Positions 55,000 to 64,000 of a DNA stretch of 64,000 bases are shown one piece after another. Under the pieces are notes generated by a model. It was not told where the DNA came from. It did not search any database and saw only the letters and a program-made list of their open reading frames with translations. The position numbers and the translations under genes were made by a program. How positions within the stretch are numbered: the stretch's first letter is position 1; each line of letters begins with the position of its first letter. The DNA lies in NCBI GenBank assembly GCA_051294375.1, contig CM119263.1, forward strand, positions 21,746,494-21,810,493, written 5' to 3'. This DNA comes from Paraspadella gotoi (lineage: Eukaryota; Chaetognatha).

Positions 55000-57900
55000 A
55001 GGAAGAATGTTTATGATTTTTATGATTGATATCTTTGTTCAAAGATTGCAACTATTTCCGCCACAGTCTTTCCAGTTACATTTTACTTTCCGTCATGACG
55101 AACACTCGCTGATGAAGACTAGCATTAGAGTCGAAACATGTCTGCTTAAATATAAATATAATCGTTGCATCAAAAACTAATTTTCGTTAATTCTCAAACA
55201 TAATAAATTTCTTTCTCATTTCTTCACACCACAAAGCCATTTCGGCACACTTCGTCGCCACACCGCCGTCGGCAACCCAACTGAGGCCACCGCCGGCCGC
55301 TTCGCTCATATCTTTTCTCCGACTCGATGGCTCAATGGATTAGAAGATTAACTTCAAATTGCTCTTTTTTTTTATAAGTCGCTTCGTGGGCGATCGACGG
55401 AGGCAGCGGGGGGGAGAGGGGGGGGGCGTCTAGACTGACGTTATGAGGCTTTAAAGTCAACATCGATCAAGATAAAATGCCGTTTAATAGAGACCGTAAC
55501 GGGTGCTCACGTTTTAACGTTAAAACTCATATTGGGCAAATTAAATGCGTAGCAATGAAAAATATCTTGCTGTCCTGGTGTTATTTTTATTCATTTGCTT
55601 CATTGGTGACCTACGTAATTGGCATCATCTTTCTATAGATGCTTAGTTGGTTATAAAAGTATTACTGTATATATTACTATATAATTTCTTATTATTAAAA
55701 AACCTAACTAACTCCTCTAATTTCCGCAAAATGACCACTTGCGAAAGGTCATTAGCGTCAATTTATTGCAATATCAGTTATCGACGTAATGAGGCCTTAC
55801 AATTTAAGTTTATTGCCAAGTGACATCCCAATCAATTTCATTATCCTATCAAGTCAATACTGACCTGGACTGTCCTTTATGAGCCAAGTGATGAGGTATT
55901 GCTCTTTCGCGGCGTCGATAGACAAAAGTGACGCCGAGAACGAGGAGCAAAATTCCCGCGCTTCGTACCTGGAATAATTCATAGTTTCGTTTTATTAATT
56001 TTGTTTTCTTATCTCATAGTCAAGTAGCTACTTGCTACTAGTCAAATGCAAACAAATGAAAACGAGGGTTTGGTTTTTTTATGTATTTTGTTCAGCTAAA
56101 ATTTTTTTTTTATTATTCAGTCAAGCCACACTTTTTCAGAGTAGTGTCCAAGTAGTAAGCAAACGAGCCTAGACGCTTATACTAAAAGTTCTCTAAAACC
56201 CCTTTAACGATCAGCTAGCCGAACCCGAACCCGAACGAACCAAAACCTTTGGCCTCTTTCGTCCCGATTATGACCAAAACACGAAACACTAAATCAAATA
56301 TCTCCGTAACGACGAGATGTCCGAAGCTAATATCTCCGCTGACGATCCGATCTTCTCTTCTCCCGACCAAAAAATCACGCACTCTCTCAAGACTCTCTCC
56401 AGCCCACGTGATATTTTTCTCCGTCTCAGTTTTCCTGACTTTTTATCATCTTCCCATCTATCACCTATCTTCTCGCAGAGAGAGATATATATCGGGAAGA
56501 AACTTTCGTGATTCATCATTTGAATATTTATTCATTGCCAATTAAAACATTTCACTACGTGTCTATTCACTTATTATTCATTGATCGTTATTTATTATTC
56601 ATTGACTTTCATTTTCAGCTATCATGAGTTATTTATGATGATGAAAATTGTAAAACCAATATGAAAATTATCCTATAGCGAATTCTTTACCTTTGCTTTA
56701 ATCCATTCATTTAATAAATAGGCTATCGTGCCCCTGACTTTGGACAGCCTTTGGTGCTTTAAGGCCTCCATCACTTTTACAAGATAATGACATAGCAGGT
56801 CCCTGCAAGCTTTCAATCTTACTCTTTCACAGTCTCGTTTATTCACTTTTGTTACAGGAGAGGTGTTGGGTTACTGATAGGTTTTGTTGTTCCAGGGTGC
56901 GCCGTCAATGCACGGCCGCCCGTGATCAATCATTCCCCTGTTGGTGCGAGACTTTCTACCACGCCGTGATTCCCGGTGACACTCCTTTGGTCACCCCACA
57001 CTCATAATGACTCGTTAGGGCGTATGCAGGATTTGCCCCCTAACAGAGAGAGTGTGAGAGAGAGAAAGAGATGAAAAAAGAGACCAGTTGGGACTAGAGA
57101 GAGAACAATCTCCACATCTCGCCACTCCCCAGTTCTCCCTTTCTCTTGTTTCCCATCTTGCCTTCCCATCTGTATTTCCCCATCTGATCTTCCCCCATCT
57201 ACTCGCTATTCTCCTTCCTTTTCTTCCCACCATCAAAATATAAGTCGACCCAATGTCTTTTCCCTTTCGCCATTAGAAAGAGAAGATGGAAGAGTGACGC
57301 GTCTTTCCGCGTGAACCTTTTTTTCCCTTTTGAACTCGAGTGAGAGTGAGAGCAGTTTTTTTTTTAGGTCGTGGTGACGGTTGGGAAAGATCCGCCACTC
57401 TACTTTGCGGGTCTTGTCGGATTTTATTTGTCCTCTTCACGAAACAATATTAAAAATAAATAAATGTCATGTCTATGTTTGTTTGATTCGAAAGATAAGT
57501 ATTAAAATTAATTTAAACAAATTACTAAACGTAATTAATCAGTGCTTGTTTAATGTTTATATGTGGGAGGAAAAACCTAGCGACCACGCCACGCTTCTCT
57601 TTTTTCTACCTCTTTCTCGATCCGTTATGGAAAAACAGTTTACGGGAAAAAATGAAGGCCGAAATCTCTCCCGAGGTGCTTTTAGTTTTTCATTTTCACT
57701 CTCTTGTTGAGGGGGGGGTGGGAGAGAGAGTATGGTAAGAATAAGAAAGACGTTTTCTTGGGAAAAATTGTGGATTAGGGATTTTTTTTTCTTTAAAAAA
57801 AATTAACAAATAAAGAAATTTTTTGGGTAATTTTTAAAAAAGTAGAAAGGAAAAAAAATTATTGACAAAATTTTTTTCTTTCATTTGTAGCTATTTTACT

Positions 57901-60900
57901 TTGACTTCTGACTTTTCTTTACGTATTTTAATGATTTTTGTAAAATTCTTCTATTCCTTCCTTCTCTTTTTTTTTCTTTCTTCCGATCCACTGTTAATAC
58001 CCCTTTTTCTTTCTCTTTATTTTAATCCTTACCCCTTTTATCCCGATATATATTCCCCCTTTCCTTTCCTCCTCTCACTTTTCCCATTTCGCTTTTCACT
58101 CACCAGTTGACGGAGAAGGAAGAGAAAGAGTAACATTTTTCTCCGTCGCCGTCGGCGAGAAATTTCGGGGGGCAGCGGTAGGGGGCGGAGCGGAGCAGCG
58201 GCGAACCTAAGTCAGGGAGCGTGGGAAAGAAATGGCTAACAAGCGATGAACGCTGACGACGAAGACTGGACCTTAAATTGATCAAACCAGACTTAGTATA
58301 CGAATATATAAGAATATTTAAGATAAGATATATATATAATATATATAGCTTATTTATTAAATGAATGGATAATTTTTATATTGGTTGTACCAATTTCATA
58401 AGATAAAATTTATATAATCTATATATATATCTACAATTCTACATATATATAATAATTAATAATATAATAATTAATATTTAATGAGTATTGCGGATTTAAA
58501 TGACGGCACCGTAAATCCCATGAAGTATAGGTNNNNNNNNNNNNNNNNNNNNNNNNNNNNNNNNNNNNNNNNNNNNNNNNNNNNNNNNNNNNNNNNNNNN
58601 NNNNNNNNNNNNNNNNNNNNNNNNNNNNNNNNNNNNNNNNNNNNNNNNNNNNNNNNNNNNNNNNNNNNNNNNNNNNNNNNNNNNNNNNNNNNNNNNNNNN
58701 NNNNNNNNNNNNNNNNNNNNNNNNNNNNNNNNNNNNNNNNNNNNNNNNNNNNNNNNNNNNNNNNNNNATTATTTAATTAAATTATTTACAATTTACAAAT
58801 TATTACAAAACCTTTATAAATTTCCCTAAAATAGGGCTTTGGTCTGTTTAAAATAAACATTCAAAATATACCTTTAAAATATAAGATAAGCAACAATGAA
58901 GGATCACCATTTGCTGATGGCTCGCCTATACCTGGATATTGGGATTAAAGATCCGTAATCCATGAAGGTATAGGTTCCCAACTGATGACCTTCCCATTGT
59001 ATAAATATTAAAAATAAAAAATATTCAAAAAAGAAATAATTAAAAGTAGTACAAAGAAAAAATATAATTTTCATTAAAGTATTTTAAAATTATATTCATG
59101 ACATAAAGGTGCCCCAATAGACCTTTCCCCAGTATGTATCCCTATCAGAAAATACAATTCTACATGGTAGTCTTATCCCTATTGGTAAAAAATCATATAT
59201 AACTTTGGTCCCCCTCAAAAAATTATCCATTCCCACCCCTTTCTGTTCAGCCTCTTAGATATTATGATTTTTCATTAATGACTTTCTAACAGAAACGATG
59301 TGTGATATCTATTAGAAAACTAGGACAGAATACAACACTTACTTCCCCTTCCCAAATTGAGTTATTAGATATAATGATAAGTAAAATTTTTTTAAGAAAG
59401 AAAGAAAGTTTAAATAATATAGTATGGCAACAGCCGGGTCGCCTGTGATGCCCATTGGGATGGGGCATCTCACTGTTGGCTTTGGGGGCTTCCGACCCTC
59501 AGTGACGCCTCCAGTCACTGGCGCGGTTACCCTAGGACGGTCTCGCTTTGCCAACGCAGAGGGAAGTCGTTAGGACCGTGGATGGAACACTACGCCTGGG
59601 ATGGTGTGTTCCCCTCTGAGCCAATGGATTTGGCTGAAGGATGGTGGACATGAGGCAGTGTGAATATACCGCCACAATAGATTAAATATTACATCCTTCA
59701 TAAAATATAAAAATAGAAAATAGTGAAACAAGTAATTTGCAAATTTTCATAAGATAAAATTTATATAATCTATATACATATCTATATATATGTATATATA
59801 TATATATAATCATAATAACCATATGCGTAATATTCAATTTTAAAATAAGTGTTTTTTTCTACTATAGCCTTCTGCCATTCTTCAACCCTATCTTCCAAAG
59901 TCTAGGATCATGAGTCTATTTATAAGCTGCACCTTAAGTTAAGCTCTTCCAGCCTTAACTCGTGCTACGCAATGAATCTCACACACTTGGGCGGGGGAGG
60001 ACTATTTTTATTTTCTTTTTTTTTCTTACGTTTTCTTTCTCTTTGTCTTTCCTATATTTTTTCTATTTCGCCAAAGCAAAAGTGCGTTGAACGATTGCAA
60101 AACTAATCGGATTCAGTCGCCATTTTTTTTGGGGGGGGGCGGACCGGACTCGGGCGGGCAATGACGCTGTCACCTACGTTTCTGGTTGTAAATGACGCCG
60201 TCAATGCTCTTCGACAAACGTTGACATTCAATTATAAAAAAAAAGTTTTTCTTTAAGAATAACTATTATATTTTTAAAAGTGAAAGGTTAAGGCCAGGGA
60301 TCACTCAACCTAAAATTGTAGAAATCTTAATTTACTGTATCTTAATCATTTTCTCATATCTTGTAAGAGGTTTTCTATTGAAAAATAATCGAAAACTTTT
60401 AAAAATCTACATAAAATGTTTATAAAAATTTAACAAATTTTTTTCTTCGGTAAAACTAGATTTTCAAGAGAAAAAATTTTTTTATATGTAAGCTAAATTT
60501 CTACAACTAAATTTTTAACTTAAAACTGATTTCTTTACAGTAAGCTCAATTTCTACTTCTTATATTTAATTCTTCTTTTGCTACAAGTACATACTTGGAG
60601 TTGTATCACTTATAAGTCTAAAATAAACTACTCTACACATTTTCCAGACGGGTTTTTATACTTTTATGAGTTTTATGAGTTAAAAATTTATCGAATTTAT
60701 TTCAATTTGACTTTATACTTTATTTAAATGTCTAATGAGTTTAATGAGTACAGAATTTAACTTTCTTGACGAAGTGAAGTTAAAAACGAAGAGTTGCAGC
60801 TCAAACCGTTGAACTTTTCTTGAAGAAAAAAATATCTTGGGCAAGAAAAGAAAGGTGGGGAGATTCTATGAGCGCGTTTTTGAAAAAAATGTTTTTCGTT

Positions 60901-62053
60901 TCAAAAATATCAAGGAACTAATCCTAAAATTGATTAAAATAATCAAATTCTATGAAGGAAGACAATTTAAAGTATCTTTTCATAGAATTAGAGGTCGTGA
61001 CCTAAAGGTAATTCATGCCATATTTATGAGAACCGCCTTACCGTTTGGGCTGCAACTCTTCAAATAGGTTTCTTTTATTTTATATAGTACAAAAAAAAAT
61101 CGAAAAAAACGATGACGTCTTTGAAAAAATAGTAAAGTGAATAATTTTCGGAATCGTCAGGAGCTCTCCTTTCGAAATCGAGCTCAGTTTTAGCCTAATT
61201 TAATTTGAATTGAGTGATCCGGACTTAACTTGATTCAAAAAGATTTAGGAGCGAGGTTTTTCGTGAGGGAAGTTCTTTCATTTAAAAGCCAAAGGTCTCA
61301 TACATTTTTTGATTCATTATTTAGATTTGAAAAACAGAGTTGGTAACTGTCAATGGTCTAAGAGGAATATGAGGTTTTTTCATTAAAAAACGAAATTGAC
61401 AATGGACAACCTGAGAATGAGTTTGACTAATCCTCTTTTCGGGTTAATTTTACTTTTGCATACCGAGGTTAGGGTTAAGAGTGGTTTAAGGGTGGTTTAG
61501 GCTTAGGGTAATTTTATTAATTTTTTTAAAAATAATATTTTTAAGTAGTTTTTCAAAAGACGCCAAAAACCCGATCGGCGAAAGTAAAATTTAGCCCTCT
61601 TTTTAAATGTTTTTGCGCTGTCGAAATTTGATACCTTATTCCGTCTAACCATATTTTCGTTTCCTATTTCGTAAAAAACTAATGCATAAAGTGGTATTTA
61701 CGAGCCTTTTTTTTATTCTAGGTCATGAAAATGTCTTGGACAGGACCATAAAAGTAAAAAAACAGCGATATTAAATTAAACTTATGTGCATTGTGCAACC
61801 ATAAATGATTCTTTAAGTTTAAGTTTGAATCATCTATCTATTTGCGCGTATCGACGCAGTCGCAGGTCAAACGAAAGTCTTAACGCCGCTTGAACTTACC
61901 CACAATGGGTCCGGCGACGTCGTCTCCCGAGGCGACAGAGGGCAGGACGGAGGCGACTCGGATTTGGTAGGTGAGGTCGGCCATCCGTCGATCGATCTGT
62001 TCCTCGATCTTGTTCGACGCTTTTAGCAATCGCCCTTGCATCTCTGCCATTTC
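54287..62053 (-). CDS. C-type lectin-like protein, five 3' exons (5' end missing)
   Basis: Exons 62053-61900, 58206-58104, 55968-55865, 54921-54800 and 54400-54287 join in frame (198 codons and stop TAG). Residues 1-51: amphipathic, probably coiled-coil neck (MAEMQGRLLKASNKIEEQID...). Residues about 62-198: a long-form C-type lectin domain with CPPKF, KCYSF, WYEAREFC, WWTGGN (WIGG-type core), KWMWAS, DDTCMALN, SSDCNQAKNFICEY; all six cysteines are present. The usual calcium/sugar motifs are absent: ADGQW stands where EPN or QPD is expected and HWFSSDC replaces WND. So sugar binding of the classical kind is doubtful. A signal peptide or membrane anchor is not in these exons, so at least one 5' exon lies upstream of 62053 and was not found. 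The 3.7-kb intron between the first two exons contains the assembly gap. It lies antisense to, and beyond, the last ADGRV1 exon. Confidence 0.85.
54412..54471. repeat. (GA)n tract forming a lectin polypyrimidine tract
   Basis: On the lectin's strand this is a CT run ending 11 bases before the acceptor of the last exon (exon start 54400, ATCGCCAG|GCG). Confidence 0.9.
54926..54996. repeat. (GA)n tract abutting a lectin splice acceptor
   Basis: On the lectin's strand a 70-base CT run ends only about 5 bases from the acceptor (CCTCCAG|AT, exon start 54921), so it forms the whole polypyrimidine tract. Confidence 0.9.
55969..58103 (-). other. Lectin intron 2: family B copy, no gene
   Basis: Holds repeat family B (56650-56850), followed by a GC-richer block 56890-57010 (GTGCGCCGTCAATGCACGGC...) with no open frame longer than a few dozen residues. 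The rest is AT- or CT-rich. Confidence 0.55.
56650..56850 (+). repeat. Dispersed repeat family B, copy 3
   Basis: Same orientation as 32268-32455; shares CCCCTGACTTTGGACAG, TAAGGCCTCCATCAC and TTACAAGATAATGACATAGC and continues to AGTCTCGTTTATTCAC. Confidence 0.85.
58533..58767. other. Assembly gap (235 N)
   Basis: A run of unknown bases. The left edge (58509-58532) and a segment 185 bp past the right edge (58953-58978) share a closely similar block (CCGTAATCCATGAAGGTATA and a variant), so the gap may hide tandem or duplicated sequence. Confidence 0.99.
59421..59680. repeat. Dispersed repeat family A, copy 2 (inverted)
   Basis: Reverse complement of 9637-9897 along its full length, differing at only scattered positions by eye. 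It gives the family boundaries: ATGGCAACAGCCGGGTCGCC at one end, AATATACCGCCACAA at the other. Confidence 0.85.
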
Positions 62054-64000
62054 CTGGAAATGAGAACATGTTCGAATCAGGACATGTCATGAAACCGAGT
62101 TCATGGTTAAATTTATATACGCTATTGTCTTTTACTAAAAGAAAAAATTGTTTTCCTTTCTAGTAGCTAGTGATAATAATGTTTTCTGCACGCCAGCTGT
62201 CATGTCATGCTTTACATTTGGTTATGAACTGCAACATAACAAAAACATAGGAATTACATTTACCACTATGTATTTTGTTTACTTTTATTTGCGCGCCAAA
62301 AATATCATCTTTCTCAGTCTGTTTAAAAATGGCAGAGGCGTGTCACGCGCAAGTTTCTCCCGTTTTTTTCCCAGGCGATAATTCGGTTTCATTTCTCTGC
62401 CATCGACCGAATCGTCTCACGTACAAGACGCACTTTCCTCTCTTCCGCTAAACATCTAGAAAAAGCCGAGATAGATTTATCAATTTTCACATTCGCATGG
62501 ACGAACGTTGTAAAATTAAATTGATAATAATTTATCGTTTAGGTCATAATCTAGTCAATATTCCATCATGCACGGACTAAAGAGTCTAAAAAAATTACAA
62601 AAATTACAAAAAACAGAAAAAAAAACCCTTTTTCTTCCATGTTTTTCTTTATGCGTGTCAACAAGTTTCCGAACAACAAGAACCGTTACTCCGTCCCCAG
62701 AGTCTGACAGCCAATATTCGTATTATGACAATCATAATTTCCCCCTTTCGCTTCCCCATTCTCCCCCAACCTTTTTTTTTTTTGTAAAAAGAAACTCATA
62801 TTTTTTCCTTCTCTTTTTTGCGGCGAGAAAGGGGGGTGGGGGGGGGGGGCGAAAAGGAAAGTTCGAAACGTCGGACAACATTTTAGGGAATTACGGTTGT
62901 CACTCTCTCTTCGCCCGGAAGAAAGAAAAAACCTTCGTTGTGGAGGTCGGGCTGGGTGTCGAGGCGACGGGCGTTGTGGGGAGTGATGAGAGACAGGAGT
63001 GATTTTGGATTGAGGAAAGGGAAAGATTGAAGAGAAGAGAGAGCGTCGAAGGTGAGTTAAGGGTCAGGTTTTATAACCGCGACCGAATTATAGGAAAAAA
63101 ATTTATCGCCGCTTAGAGAGGAATGAAAGGGAAAAGAGAAGAAAAGAGAGGAAATAAAGAAAAGAGAGGAAAGAGAGAAAATAAAAGTAGGAGCGATTGG
63201 GAGGGGGGAAGCGAAAAATAAAAAAATACGAGGTTAGGAAAAGAACGAGAGAAAAAGGAGAAAAAGTTGAAGGGTCGCGGATTATGTTGTTTTTCTTTTG
63301 ATGGAGGCTCCCCACTTTTTCTCGCTGCCGCCGCCCGCATCCCGCCGCAGCCGCCACCCGGCTACGTAAACCGAAAGCGTCAGAGGACCGTAAACAGGGA
63401 CAACAAGCGTCAATGTCTTGATGCTGCGGCGTACGATATTTTGGAAGACGAGTTGGCGAATCTTTAAGTCTGTATACATATAGCAGTGCTAAAGCAAACT
63501 TACAGATATTTTCTAAATGAGTACGAAAAGGACAAAAAATGAAAGAATCTGAAAGGTTAGTATACGTAAAAGTATAACTTTTACGTCAGTTTGAGCTAGC
63601 TAAAAACATACTTCACCAGGGTAAAAACGCTGGTCGATTACAAATTCCAATTAATTCCAGCCAGGACTAAAAATACAATAGAATGAAATTTCACAGATAG
63701 GGAAGCCAGTATCTGATGAAGAGACGGGAGAGCTGATGAAATGAGAGCCGCTTCATATCTTTGATGATGGAGTTAAAAGCGTCAACAGGCAGAACTATTA
63801 AATGTGGTTTTTATGGTGTCCAATATATTGATTTGATCTGTGCGAGTAGTTCCCGATCATAGAGTGTCTTTATACAATTGAAACACTTTGTTTCACTCTT
63901 GTAGCCATATCGAGTGATACGGACTGTGAGCTGATTAATTGCAACTGCTTGTCATATAAATAGAGCCTAAACACCAACGTAGTAGAAATAGCTTATTTTA
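62054..64000. other. Right flank: no confident gene
   Basis: Should contain the 5' end of the lectin gene on the minus strand, but I found no exon that ends in phase 0 with a signal peptide. The stretch 62740-63260 is CT-, G- and GA-rich low-complexity sequence. 63480-64000 shows nothing recognisable. Confidence 0.5.
63351..63467 (+). CDS. Possible terminal exon of an unknown gene
   Basis: After an acceptor-like CCGCCGCAG the plus strand reads PPPGYVNRKRQRTVNRDNKR, then QCLDAAAYDILEDELANL and a stop. Codon choice and amino-acid composition look more like protein than the surroundings, and it ends cleanly. I do not recognise it. The frame is open upstream to 63267 through Ala/Pro-rich sequence. 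The opposite strand is also partly open, so it could instead be an unplaced lectin exon or noise. Confidence 0.2.
   Translation, partial: PPPGYVNRKRQRTVNRDNKRQCLDAAAYDILEDELANL

Larger units (their letters stand above)
58207..61899 (-). other. Lectin intron 1 (3.7 kb) with gap and repeats
   Basis: Contains a partial family-B end (58345-58402), AT-rich sequence, the run of unknown bases 58533-58767, the second copy of family A (59421-59680) and AT-rich remainder. The frame 60837-61067 (+) is lysine-rich without domain signals. No gene visible. Confidence 0.6.

Noticed and set aside
55240-55345. Possible plus-strand exon (GC-rich, open)
   Set aside because: No Calx-beta features, the phase and acceptor do not fit ADGRV1 exon 31, and the following TGGCTCAATGG resembles a SINE head instead.
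58481-58780. Frame spanning the run of unknown bases
   Set aside because: Open only because the bases are unknown.

Overview
This is a eukaryotic, animal (metazoan) genomic window: spliced genes with GT-AG introns, AT-rich introns packed with microsatellites and dispersed repeats, GC-richer exons, and animal-specific families (an ADGRV1/VLGR1-type adhesion GPCR with Calx-beta repeats, DENND4/Crag, XK-related scramblase family, C-type lectin, chymotrypsin-like protease). I cannot fix the phylum from sequence alone; an invertebrate is most likely (compact ~65-100 bp introns mixed with repeat-filled ones). There is one 235-base assembly gap (58533-58767).

Layout. 1-1468: no gene. 1469-2649 (+): two-exon NAA50-like N-acetyltransferase, tail-to-tail with 3190-20480 (-): a complete 31-exon DENND4/Crag gene that I could join in frame throughout (2198 codons plus stop). 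Its long intron 24 holds, on the opposite strand, a four-exon chymotrypsin-like serine protease (8131-9175, +). 20481-21462 is a head-to-head intergenic region (candidate bidirectional promoter) with palindromes and a short tandem repeat. 21463-53277 (+): 30 exons (1789 codons, in frame) of the 5' part of an ADGRV1 orthologue: signal peptide, about a dozen Calx-beta repeats, a laminin-G-like domain at the position known in vertebrate ADGRV1, then more Calx-beta. The gene does not end in the window. An intronless XK-related gene (28650-30023, -) is nested antisense in its intron 6. 54287-62053 (-): the last five exons (198 codons) of a C-type lectin-like protein, lying where the next ADGRV1 intron or an assembly break should be. 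62054-64000: no confident gene.

The genes do not form a pathway. DENND4 is a Rab GEF of membrane traffic; ADGRV1 is a giant adhesion receptor; the nested genes are a secreted protease, a membrane scramblase-family protein and a lectin. What unites the region is architecture: every nested gene is antisense to its host, three introns use GC-AG splice sites, and introns are loaded with related repeat families (a terminal-inverted-repeat element carrying minisatellites, tRNA-derived SINEs, and at least three other dispersed families), several lying within 25 bp of splice sites.
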